A stretch of DNA of 64,000 nucleotides from contig NC_071626.1 in the NCBI RefSeq assembly GCF_014839835.1, forward strand, positions 558,001-622,000, written 5' to 3'. How positions within the stretch are numbered: position 1 is the stretch's first letter; each line of letters opens with the position of its first letter. This document shows positions 20,763 to 32,500 of the stretch, in pieces. Under the pieces are notes generated by a model. That model did no database searches and was not told where the DNA came from. It saw only the letters and a list, made by a program, of their open reading frames with translations. Source of the DNA: Dryobates pubescens. Lineage: Eukaryota > Chordata > Aves > Piciformes > Picidae. The position numbers and the translations under genes are program-made.

Positions 20763-21829
20763 TCACACAGGCAGAACTGTGCAGCACAGCCACCCCAGGG
20801 AAGCCTAATGCAGCCCAGCTGCACACATGCTGGGTTGGCTCTTCAGGACTGTGGCTCCAGGGCAGCCAGCCCCACAGAGCAGCCCACAGCACCTGAAGGG
20901 GAAGGAGGAATCCCAGGAGGAGGCAGCACAGCAGAGGGGTGAGAAGAACAGGTTTAATGAGAGAAGGAAATACAGCCACACAGCTGGTACAAAGAGATAC
21001 ACAATGAACACAGGTGCCTAATAAACCAGCAGGAAGTAGAGAAACAGGGAGGAGGTTTGGGATGGCTGAAGAAAGGCTTGCTCTAAAAGATACAATCTTA
21101 AGTCTTCATAGAGAGATCTGGACATTCTTGGCAGTATAGGAAAGGTCCAGCTCCTGCCCAGGGAGGTCTGGAGTGGAAGTGCCAAGTCCTGCAGAGTGTC
21201 TGCCTCTGAGGAGCACCCCCAGGCAAAGCAAAGCATCACAGACCCCTGGTGGTGGGCAGGCTTCTCCTGGCAGCAGCAGCTGGAGCTGTGCAGTGTGCCA
21301 CAGGAGAACAAACCAGCCTGGGACAGCAGAGGGTGAGCAAGGCCCTGGTACTGCACAGCAGGCCAGTGCTGCTCAGGCAGTGAGACTCAGAGCTCCTGCC
21401 TCAGCAGGCTTCCCTGCCTGCATCACACCCCTGCCTCTCCCCCAGCCAGCTCTGAGCTTCCCCTCCTGCAGACACCAGTTAGGAGAGTGCTCCACAGCCT
21501 GGGAGTCCCCCAGGGAGAAGGCTGAGAGCAAGAGTGCCCCAGCCATGGCCCCTGACCTCGGCAGGACCCAGGCCCTCTCTGGCCACAGTCAGCGTTCTGA
21601 GGGAGCCACCAAGCTGCAGACAGAAGGAGCCACTCTGTGCTGCTGCCCCTGCTGTGCCACTTGCAAAGTGGACAAAGTCTTCTTGGCAGCCAGACAAGTG
21701 CCTGGGGGCTGCCTGCTGCCGGACCCCAGCTGAGCCCCAGCTAGGTGGCCACTGCTGGGCTGCCCCCAGGGGCTGCCCCCAGGGGCTGCCCGAGAGGAGG
21801 CTGCTCTGGGCTGGGGCCTGGCCTCTTCC
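20763..21829. other. Unassigned intergenic
   Basis: A minus-strand ATTAAA in a T-rich context at about 20,950-20,960 could be a polyA site for a minus-strand transcript. Nothing else recognised. Confidence 0.35.
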
Positions 21830-22010
21830 AAGTAACCAGAGCTAGGACAAGAGGGAATGGCCTCAAGCTGCACCAGGGGAAGGTTAGGCTGGAGAGGAGG
21901 AACAATTTCTTTGCTGCAAGAGGTCAGGGCCTGGCAGAGGCTGCCCAGGGAGGGGGTGGAGTGCCCAGCCCTGGAGGGCTTCCAGACCCTGTGGCCGTGG
22001 CACTTGGTAA
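21830..22010 (+). repeat. CR1 LINE 3' part
   Basis: Sense segment GGAATGGCCTCAAGCTGCAC through GGCAGAGGCTGCCCAGGGAG. Confidence 0.85.
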
Positions 22011-23524
22011 GAAACACAGAAGGCAAGGCAGGAGCCAGGCCTGTGCCAGAGCTGCAGTCCCTGCAGCCTCCCAGGCAGCCACCAGGCTTCATGCCTGCTC
22101 CCGAGGCCCAGAGCTGCCCGAGGCCGTGCCCAGTCAGCAACTGGCAGCAGAGGGGCAGGGCAGCTCGGGGGGTGGTGCAGCTGCAGGGGGGAGGCTGGCA
22201 CCAGACAGGGCTGGGGGCAGGAGCCCCAGAGCCTGATCTGCACGGGGCTGGCTCCTGCCTTTCCAGCACAGCAGGCCTGAGCCCGGCTGCAGACAAGGAG
22301 CAGTGAGCTGGGGCTGTGCAGAGCAGCAGCCTGCTGAGCATTCATCCCCACAGCCAGCAGGAGCTGGGGACTCCAGAGTGCCACGTGTGGCCTCCCTCCG
22401 TGGCCCTGCCAGCAGCCCCCTGCTGCAGTTGGCTCTTCCCAACATTTCCTCTTCTATTTCAGCTCTCATGTATTAAGCAGCTCCACAGCAGCTCATCCAG
22501 GGGCTGCTCTTCCCCTCCCCTGTGCCTTCCTTGGCAGTCTGGGCTGGGCAATGCTGGGAGTGCAGCGGGCAGGAGGTGCTGAGAAGCTGTGCTGGTGCTC
22601 AAGACCAGGCAGAGGCAGGCAGGCTCTGCCAGGGGCTCAGCTGCAAAGCCTCAGCAGGAGAAACCAAGATGGAAAAGCTTCCTAATGCAGGGGGGGAAGG
22701 CAGTGTGCATCTGAACGACCCCCACAGCCTGCTGGCTAGAAGGGGGCTCAGGCCTGGTGCTGCTGGGCAGCAGGAGTGACATTTGTGGTCACCTCAGCAG
22801 GTAACTGGGAAGCCTGAGAGGAGAAGAACCACCTCTGTGCCAGGCAGGCCTTGCAGTGTGGCCCCTGGCAGCAGCCATGTGGAGCACAAAGAGCACCTCT
22901 GGGTGTATGGGGAGAAAAGCTCCTGCCAAGCCCTTAGGGGCATTAAGAACCAGCTCACTGGGGCTCTGACTAGAAGGCAGAAGGGCTCAGTTCAGGGGGC
23001 TCAGCAGCAGCTGACAGTGGGGAAGGCTCAAGCACAGCCTGGGGCCCTGAGCTCTCAGAGCTCAAGGCTGGGCAGCTGTGGAGCCAAAGCACCTTGGCAC
23101 AGCAGCTGCAGAGCAAGCTCTCAGCCCCTGCTGCAGGAAGGAGCAGGCTTGTTCAGGGGGAGGCACAGCTGGGCCACCCTCCTGCTGGGAGAGTGAGGAA
23201 AGACCTGTGTCCAAGGAGCAGCCTGCTGAGGAGACTTCACCATCCCAGGAGCACCAGGGAGGGAGATTTCTGGAAGTGAATGTTCTGAGAGCCAGGAAGG
23301 AATAGGAGGGGCAGGCTGAAGTGTAGGTCAGAGCTCCCTGGAAGGAAAGCCAGGACAGACAGGTTGCCAGCCCTGAGGGCTTCATGAAGATGAGAGGTTC
23401 AGAGGTGAAGGGAAAAGTGACCAAGCTGCTGAAGAGCTGGCTGCAGGATGCTGGAGGAGAGCTGGAGACTGCTAAGAGGGCACTGGAGGGAAGGACAGGC
23501 CTAGTAAAACATGGAGGAGCCTCT
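22011..23524. other. Unassigned intergenic
   Basis: 1.5 kb without a recognised gene or clear repeat. Confidence 0.4.
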
Positions 23525-23692
23525 TTAACTGAAGGGTGCTGGAGCCCTGGGGCAGGCTGCTCAGGGTGCTGGAGTCTCCATCTCTGGAGACCTTCAAACC
23601 CACCTGGACACACTCCTGTGTGACCTTCTCTAGGCAACCCTGCCTTGGGAGGTCCCTTCCAACCCCTGCCACTCTGTGATGCTGTGAGAGTC
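23525..23692 (+). repeat. CR1 LINE 3' end
   Basis: Sense tail GGAGTCTCCATCTCTGGAGA to GGTCCCTTCCAACCCCTGCC. Confidence 0.85.
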
Positions 23693-24389
23693 ATGGAGCC
23701 TGGCTCAGAACCTCCAGAGTCACCTCAGAGCACCCCTTCCCAGGAGGGGTGAAGCCAGGGGAGCCCCTGCAGTCCCTGTGTGCCCTGGCCCTGTCTTTGC
23801 AGCATGGCTGCTAATGCTCAGGCTCCTGCTGGAGGCTCCTTGCCTGCTGCACAGCCCTCCACAGCTGCTTTGGGTGGCCATGAAGAGGTGAGGAGGGAGC
23901 AGGCTCTGAGGGGGACCGCAGATGGCAAGAGAGCAAGCAAGAGGCACTACAGCCTGGGAGCCATCCTGCTCCTGCACAAGCTTCACAGCTCTGCTCCAGC
24001 ACCTCCCAGGCCTGGCTGCCCCCCAGGACACAGGAGCATGCAGACTGCCTGTGAGCACTCCTGGGGGGCCATGAAAACCTTTGGGGACATCAGGCTGAGC
24101 AGGGCAGCAACAGCCAGCAGCAGCTTGTGTAAATCTGAGCAGCTGAGGCCCTGGAGGAGACCTGGAGGACAACTCATCCACGCCTGGCTGCTATCCCAGA
24201 GTGGATTTCAAACCTATCACTGTGATGCTTGTAGAAACACAAGGGTCAGGCACCCTGAGCAGCCCTTGTTTGTGGTGCTTCTCCTGAGATCAGATGGCTG
24301 CTGCTGGCAGCCAGCACTCCTGAAGTTACCAAGCCCTGACTGCTCTCTGTGTCTGGGAATGGACCTCCTTTAACAGCTCAAAGCACAGC
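23693..24389. other. Unassigned intergenic
   Basis: A 197-codon open frame is present on the plus strand but resembles no family. Confidence 0.35.
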
Positions 24390-24540
24390 CACAGAGCTGT
24401 TCTGGTTGGAAAAGCTCTCTGAGCTCACCCAGCCCAACCACCAGCCCAGCCCAACCACCAGCCCAGCCCCACCATGGCCAGTAAGCCATGGCCCCAGCTG
24501 CCATGCCCACAGGGGTTTTGAACACCCCCTGTCCTGCCAT
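24390..24540 (-). repeat. CR1 LINE 3' end
   Basis: Antisense tail with a short internal duplication of CAACCACCAGCCCAGCC. Confidence 0.85.
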
Positions 24541-24689
24541 CCTGCACCCCCATGGGTGGGCTGGCTGCCCCCTCCCCTCCCCTCATTCCCCTTCCAAACC
24601 CCACTGCTGGGACAAGAGCAGACCTGGTAGCCACACATTGAGTCTGAACTGGGAACTGTGGAAGGGCTGCCAGTGCTGGCAGGAGAAGG

Positions 24690-25315
24690 TGGAAGCACAG
24701 CACACAGCAGAGCCAGCAGTGCCTCCTGCAGCCCTCAGGCAGCTGTGTGCTGGCTGCAGCCAGAGCAGGGTGGGCAGCAGGGCAGCAGAGGGGATCCTGC
24801 CCCTGGGCTCTGCCCAGACCTCACCTCCAACTCTGCCTCCAGCTCTGGGGTCCCCAGCAGGAGAAGGACACAGAGCTGCTGGGGAGAGTCCAGAGGAGGC
24901 CACAAAGATGCTCCCAGGGCTGGAGCAGCTCTGCCCTGAGCACAGGCTGAGGGAGCTGGGGCTGTGCAGCCTGCAGAGGAGAAGGCTCCAGGGGCACCTC
25001 AGAGCTGCTGCCAGGACCTGAAGGGATCCTGCAGGAAGGCTGCAGAGAGACTTTTGCTGAGGGGGTCTGGAGCCAGGCCCAGGGGGAAGGGTTTGGAGCT
25101 GAGGCAGAGCAGGGTTAGAGTGGAGCTGAGGCAGAAGTTGTTCAGCAGGAGGCTGCTGAGCCTCTGGCACAGGCTGCCCAGGGAGGCTGTGGCTGCCTCC
25201 TGCCTGGGGGTGTTGAGGGCCAGGCTGGATGAGGCCCTGAGCAGCTGAGCCTAGCTGGGAGGTGACCCTGGGCATGGCAGGAGGTTGGAGGAGCTGAGCT
25301 CTGAGGTTGGCAGTT
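24690..25315 (+). repeat. CR1 LINE, young subfamily copy 1
   Basis: One of five close copies; 285 bases (24964-25248) differ from the copies at 31225, 36382 and 39265 at only two codons in a conceptual translation. Confidence 0.95.
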
Positions 25316-25974
25316 TTTCACCCTTCATCAAAGGCAAAGCAGCCTTCCTCTGCAGCATGACTTCCTTTATCCCATCCCCAGCACTCACCTATTAACTCCT
25401 TCAACTTTTGCCTTCAAGCTCTGCTTTTTCAGCTGGGAGCCACAGCACCAAGCACAGCACCACAGCCCTGCCCTGGCTTAGCCAACACACTGCAGGCACA
25501 AAGATGGAGCAGGAAGTGGAGGGAAGATCCCAGGCAGCAGGTCAGGCTCCTCCAGCAGCAGTGGCCTGGCTGGGTTGGTTGGTTTGTTGGCACAACCATT
25601 CATCCCAGGACAACAGACTCAGAGAGCAAGACCAGAACAGAAGTCAGGGAGTGCTGGAGTTCCCTTCTGAACTTCTTTTTAGACAAAAGGAGAGGCAGCA
25701 GAGGAGATCTCAATGGAATAAAGCAGCAAGCACAAACTGCAGCCCCCACCACTAGGCTCTTCTCAAGGCAGCAGCCAACCATCTCCTGAATGCAGCCTAG
25801 GCCTCTCTTACCTGCACACCTTCCCCACCTTCAGAGGTCCTGTTCAGTGTCTCAGACTCACAGATGCCTTACACTGAGGTCTCCTTTCCTCCAGCCAGTT
25901 TTAGCCTTGCAGGCCCCACCTCAGCCTTTTCCACCACCTTGCCTGCTGTTGGTTTAACCACATTCAGCTCAGAC
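25316..25974 (-). other. VEZT: Probable VEZT 3' untranslated region
   Basis: Follows the VEZT stop codon on the minus strand with no gene or repeat recognised. No AATAAA was found on the minus strand here. An ATTAAA context at about 20,950-20,960 could be a distal end, implying a roughly 5-kb 3' UTR holding several CR1 pieces. Confidence 0.4.
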
Positions 25975-26519
25975 TCAGCATTTGCCTTCACTTTCAGAGC
26001 CTCTCTCTTCACTCTCACAGTCCTCCAGGGGCTCTTCACACTCCTCCTCCTCATCTCCAAAAGTCTCTTCTTGCATTGCAGTGAAAGTGAAAGACCTGGC
26101 AGCAGCTTGTGCAGCCAGGCCTGCTGTGAAGGTGAGGTCTGTGGCTGTGTGGAGCTGGGCCAGCCTGTGCTTGATCTTGGAGTGCAGTGCATCCTTCCAG
26201 GCAGGCTCTGCATCCTCTGCTCCATCCCAGCTGCTTGCCTTCAGGTCTTCCCCCTGCTGCTGGTTACACATTCCTGCTTCAGCCCTCACAGAAAGCCCTT
26301 CCTCAGCAGCACTGCCTTTGTTTTCCTCCACCTCAGGGTCTTCAGACAAATGCTCTGTCCTGCTTTTATCAGCAGCATTCCCTTTTGGGTCTGAGTCTGT
26401 CTCTCCAGCTCTGTCACACCTCTGGCTACAGTTCTGCTGTTCTGCAGCTGAAGTCATGTGTGATTCCCCATTATTTAGGAGCTTCAGTGGTTCTACAGGA
26501 GACAGGGGCTTCACTGCAG
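25975..26519 (-). CDS. VEZT: VEZT exon 12, C-terminus
   Basis: The acceptor is either TTTAAG at 26520 or CTGCAG six bases further in (exon from 26513); both keep frame. It encodes a poorly conserved stretch, then the conserved [25 protein letters not shown](T)F and an acidic end finishing SEGKC and TGA. Confidence 0.94.
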
Positions 26520-29500
26520 CTTAAAGAGGGGGGGAGAAACAGAAATGGTAACTCAAAGCAAGCTGCTGGGTAGCAATAATTTAGTCATAAAGACTGCAAG
26601 GGTCAAAATGGCTAAACACAACCAACCTCTGAGACAACAGAAGCAAAGAAAGCCACAGGCAAACAAACTTGAAACAAAAGTGTTTGCTCATCACAAGGCT
26701 GAAGCCAAATGTGAAAGCCACTTGTTGGAACTGCTCCTGCAGCTCTGTGACACAAAGAGACAGCACAAGACTGAGCATGTTTGGAGCTGGCAGCAGACAC
26801 AGATGATGCATTTGAAGTGAGAAAGGAAAACAAGGAACAGTGCTGCACTGTGCACAGCTGGGAGCTGCCTGGGAGTGAAACAACACTTTACCTAATGCAG
26901 CCAAGAGAGCTGAGCCAGGAGCAAGTCCTTCCAGGCAAGAGCTGGTCTCAGACAGCACACCAAAGCCACACACCCCGTGTCCCACAGCCAGGGAAGGTGT
27001 CCTCACAAACAGAGGGTGGGTTAATTTAAGCCTCTCTTGAAGTTAGCAGCAGCAGCCAGCCCCATTGCCAGCAAGGAAGTCTCTCCTCCCAGGGTGAAGG
27101 GTTAGTACAACTTGGTACAGTCACTCCATGAAGAAGGAGAGCTTGTCCAGTTCCAATGGGAGAGGCCCTAAGCTGCAGCAGCTCCATTAGAGTAGCAGCA
27201 GGAACATAACTGAGTGGCAACAGCAGACTCCCAAGGTGCACTCCCCTCTCTAATTCCATTCTGACTTTACCCCTGTAAGCAGAGATGAAAATAGCTCTGG
27301 GAAATAAGCAAACTTTGCACAGGAAACAAAATGCAAGGCATCAGCCCTCCACTGCATCCTATTTTGGGTAGTCCTGACTTCAGCTGGCTGAGAGCAGCAG
27401 TGTGGGCAGGGCTGGCAGGCTGCTCCCAGCACGCTGAAACTCTGCCACTGGAACTGCCATGGAGCAGGCACAGCCCTGCAGGCATCCCTGATGGGGCCCT
27501 GAGCAAGCTGAGCTAGCTGGAGAGGGCCCTGCTGACTGGGGGGAGGAGGGACAAGCTGCCAGGCTCTTTTTCAGTGGTGCTCAGGAACAGGAGATGTAAG
27601 CAGCACCCCAGGAGGTTCCACCTCAGCATGAGGAGAAACTTCTTTGGTGTGAGAGTGCTGGAGGCCTGGAGCAGGCTGCCCAGAGGGGCTGTGGAGTCTC
27701 CTGCTCTGGAGAGCTTTCAAAGCCTCCTGCATGTATTCCTGTGGGGCCTGCCCTAGGGGATCCTACTCTGGAAGGGGCTGGACTGGGTCATCTCTGGAGG
27801 TCCCTCCCTGCTCCTGGCATTCTGTGTCTGAGTGGCCTGAGAGTTTCTTTTGCCACAGCTGTGGCTAAATGAACACAAAGGAGGAAGCTGTGAGGAGCAA
27901 GCTGTGGGTTTGATGTTGAAAGAGCAGTCTCCTCAGTGGGGGTGGGCTGTTGCTGGGTGCTCTCAGGACTGAAAGGTGCACCCCAGGTCTTTGCTGTTGT
28001 GGCAGGCACTGGCAGAATCCTTGGCTGTGCTGCCAGACTTGAGGGGTGTCTCAAACACCAGAGAAAATGAAGTGCTTTAGAAGGCTCTTCATGATCTCTT
28101 TAAGAGGAAGGAATGAGGATGGGAAAGAGAAGGGGAAAGGACAAATGACTGCCAATTTACCAGAGACCAAATCCAGCAGGGAAGGGAAGGGAAGGGAAGG
28201 GAAGGGAGCTGTCTCCACTCTTACTGCTGGGGCAGAGGCTGAGGCAAGAGCAGCTTCCATACTCCTGCCTTCAGCTGCAAGTGGCTGGAGCTCCCCAGAA
28301 GCCTCAGAGCTCTGGGCTTTAGTTTTGGTGTCAAACATATTCTGCCTGCCCAGTGTCTCATGGGAACCAGAGCCAGGCTGGCTCTTTGATGAGCCTTTAA
28401 TATTCAAAGCCCAGCTCTTCACTTTAACCTAGTTTTTAAGCCTGGGATTATTTCTGCTGGCTTCTTTGCATGCTGAGGAATGATTTATTTATGGCCCTGA
28501 TTGAAATGCCTGCTTATGGAAAGCCATGGCAGTCAGCTCAGTTTGAGGGGCTGAGGGCCTGACAGTTCTCTTGCTGCTCTCCTCATGTGCTGTGTGTTAA
28601 ATAATTTAGCTCCAGATTCTGTCTGGAGCCCAATTCCCACTTCTCTGAGGTGTTTGCAACAGGCAGTAAAATGAGATGGAGCAGCAAATCTCTGCCAAAG
28701 ACTCTGCTACAGCTAAGGCCTGGCCCAGTGCTGCCACAGCCAGCAGCTGGTGGCAGACAGACCCCAGCCCTTAGGGAGGAGTTCATTCTTCAGGAGCAAT
28801 GCTTACCATGGTCACTGAAGAGCAGCTGCTTCCACTTCTGTCTTTCCAGCTCTGAAGCCTTGAAGCCCAGCACAGATTTGAGCTCTTGCAACACCCTCTT
28901 GGATTCCTGCCTCTCTCGTTCTTGCCTCTCTCTCTCTTCCTGGGAGAAGCAGTAGAAATCTTCCCTCCTGTGTTCACTCTCTGAATCAGAATAATCCACA
29001 TAGGCTTCCAGCTCCTAAGGAAAGAAACCAAGAGAGAAGGAAGATGTTGGTGTGTCAGTGCAGGTCCTGCCCTGCAACCCGATGCACAGCCAGGTGACCT
29101 CAGCAGCCACCACAGTAACAGGATGGGGCCCAGCCTGAGCAGAGCCAGAGGCTCTGACACTGCTCTCAGCTGTACCTGACCAATGCTGGAGCAAGTCCAC
29201 TCCCTGGAAGTTAACTTTCCTGCAGCCACCTAAGGTTTCCTTTCACACAGGAGAGTGATCAGCACCAGGAGACACTTCTTGGGGGTGAGGCTGCTGGAGC
29301 AGGCTGCCCAGAGAGGCTGTGGAGTCTCCTGCTCTGGAGACTTTCCAACCCCACCTGGCTGTTCCTGTGTGCCCTGCCCTGGCAGGGGGTTGGGCTGGAT
29401 GACCCCCAGAGGTCCCTTCCAACCCCTACCCTTCTGTGACTGTGCACACAAGGCATGGATGCAGCAAACAAGCCCCAGCTTGCATGTGGAGTGGTGCCTT

Positions 29501-32500
29501 TTTACCTGCTCCTCAGGGACTGGGTCTCTGTTTTCTATGTATATGGCAGGCTGGCTTAAAGGGACTGCAGTGTGCTGGAGGCTGGCACAGGAAACCTCAG
29601 GCTTGCCTTTGGGGGAAGAGAAGAAAAGGCATTAAACAAACACCAGGAAAAGGTTGAGGCTTGGATGTTTCTGACTCAGGCAGGGTCCAGGCACCTCCAG
29701 CAAACAGCACTGGCAAAGTTTCCCTGCTGGAGACATGTGGCCTGAAGAAGCACCACAAGAGACAGCAGTTATGGGATCCTGCTGAAGATGTCTCCAGATC
29801 CACACAGCTGGCAGGTAGTGAAAGATTCCCTCTCACCACTGAGGCTAAGCAATCAGCAGCAGCTCCCTCCTCAACACTGCCCATCAGTGACCCTGCCAAT
29901 GGTATCCCCTCTGCTCTGCTGCTGCAGCTGGTTAGCTGAACTGGGCAAGGAGAGCAGGGCTGGTGAGGACAGCCTGAATGGGCTGGGATTATTCAGCCTG
30001 AAGAAGAGGAGGCTGAGAGACCTCATGGCTCTCTACAGCTCCCTGAAAGGAGACTGGAGCCAGGTGGGGACTGGGCTCTGCTCCCTAGAAACTAACTACA
30101 GGATAAGAGGAAATGGCCTCCAGTTGCACCAGGGCAGGGTTAGGGTGGAGATGAGGAAGAATTTCTTGGCTGCAAGAGTGGTCAGGGACTGGCAGAGGCT
30201 GCCCAGGGAGGGGGTGGAGTCCCCACCCCTGGAGGGGCTCAAGACACCTGTGGCCATGGCACCTGGGGCCATGGTAGAGTGGCCATGGAGGTGCTGGGTA
30301 GGTTGGACTGGATGATCTGGGAGAGCTTTCCCAAGCTTTCTGCCCCTAGGAGCCTGTTCCATGCTCTGTTGCAGCAAGTGCTGGGCATTCCCTTGGACAC
30401 CATGGCTGCTACCAGAACATTCTGAGCACAGCTCTTGCCACAGGACTCCTTTGGGTTTGCATCAAGGCAAAAGAGAGCTCAGCTTGGCTGCTGTGTTATT
30501 CCAGCTGCAGGTGTCCTCTTCCCAAGAGGCACAATGAGCTACTTGAATGAAGTAATTCACATAACCATGGCTGGCAGAGCAGCTCTGCAGCTCTGGAGAA
30601 AGACAGCAGAAGAATTAGAGTTGATTAGCTTGAAAAGGCCAACTCTCAGAAGCAGGACTGCTTGGAGTGACACCAGGGAAGTCAAAGGCAGTCAGACAAA
30701 CATAGCTTTCCATGAGTAACATTCATCAAAAGTAGCTCCTGTGATGTAACTCAGTAAAACTGTTGCAAAACAGAGCTGCAGCTCACTCCCAGGAAAGCCA
30801 CTGGGCAGCAGGGGCAGTGCAGGATCTTGGTGTTTCCCATTTCCCATGCAATGCCTCCCCTCCACACCTGCCAGCAGGAGAGTCCTGTGCTGCAGGGCCC
30901 AGCACCAGTGCCTGCTGGGAGACTGATGCACACAGCAAACCCAAAGCTCCAGCAGCTACAAACACCCTGGTGTGCAGTCCAGAGAGGCCAGGCACTGCTG
31001 CTTGTGGGGACATCAGCCACCTCACCAGGCTGGCACCTGCAGATGCAGCAGGGCACTGCTGACCAGAGGGAGGCTGTCAGAGCAGACTGCCAGGCAAAGC
31101 AGACACCAATGTGGTTAGCTCATGCCTGGACCAGCACAGAAATCCAGGGAATGGCTCAGGCTGGAAGGGACCTCAGAGCTCCTCCACCCTCCCCTCCATG
31201 CCCAGGGACAGCTCCCAGCTAGGCTCAGCTGCTCAGGGCCTCATCCAGCCTGGCCCTCAACACCCCCAGGCAGGAGGCAGCCACAGCCTCCCTGGGCAGC
31301 CTGTGCCAGAGGCTCAGCAGCCTCCTGCTGAACAACTTCTGCCTCAGCTCCACTCTAACCCTGCTCTGCCTCAGCTCCAAACCATTCCCCCTGGGCCTGG
31401 CTCCAGACCCCCTCAGCAAAAGTCTCTCTGCAGCCTTCCTGCAGGATCCCTTCAGGTGCTGGCAGCAGCTCTGAGGTGCCCCTGGAGCCTTCTCCTCTGC
31501 AGGCTGCACAGCCCCAGCTCCCTCAGCCTGTGCTCAGGGCAGAGGATTTCTTTCACAGCCAATTTCTGCATTAGTCCTCTCTGTGCTGGAGTAAGGATGA
31601 GCAAGGGCAGCCTGCCCAGCTGTGGGCCCACAGCAGTATCCATCCACCTGCTGGACATCCCAGCCTGTGGCATGCAGAGCTCAGCTCCCTACACATCTGC
31701 ATTCCTGTAGGAAGCCTGCTGGCAGCCCCAGCCCCAGGCTCCCTGCTGCAGGCTCCAGCAGCAGCATTTTCCAGCTGCTCAGCTGTGCCTTCCTTGGGCA
31801 GTACCAATGCCCCTGGAAGAAAGGACAATTAGAAAGGGCAGGTTCAGCTCCATGCCAGGAGAGCCTCAGTTCACTTCCATGGTAGCTGGGTTACAGCTGG
31901 ACTCCATGGCCTGAGAGGTCCTTTCCCACCCTCATGAGTCTATGACTCTGTGAGGATTTAAGGCAGTGGTGATGCACAGGAGCAGCATGGGCAGCACAGG
32001 GCCCTCAGGCTGGGGTATGGTGCTCAGGGTGTCTCCCAAGCTCACTCCCAGGGAGAAGGCAAAGGAGATGAAGTGCTCAGTCCAGCCTCCACAATTGGAA
32101 GTGTCCCAGGCAATGCCATGGCCAAGAAGGCTCTGTGGCAGTGCCAGTGCAATGCCAATCAGCTCTCCACCTTCAATGCCATAAACAAGCTCAGCTCTCA
32201 AGGACAATTCACCCAAGTCCTTCACAGGAGAGCCACCAGGCAAAGGCAGGAAGCCTCTCTTGGCCCCACCTGGAAATGAACAACCTGCCCCCACAGGGCT
32301 GGGGCAGAGTGAGCAAAGTGACCTTTTTGTGCTGGAACAAAAGCTTCAAGATCATCACAGTGAACAAATTCTGACCTATGTATAGAGACTGGTCAAAGTG
32401 GATGGCTGAGAGGCCCTCTTCAGCCAGGGCTGGGCTGCCTGGGGTGGATGGTGTCTTTGACCCCTTGCAGTGCCTCCCATCACTGCCAGATTCAGTCCCA

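Noticed and set aside
16594-25974. Search for CEP290 exons between RLIG1 and VEZT
   Set aside because: CEP290 follows RLIG1 in human, but no coiled-coil exon with matching residues was seen on either strand.
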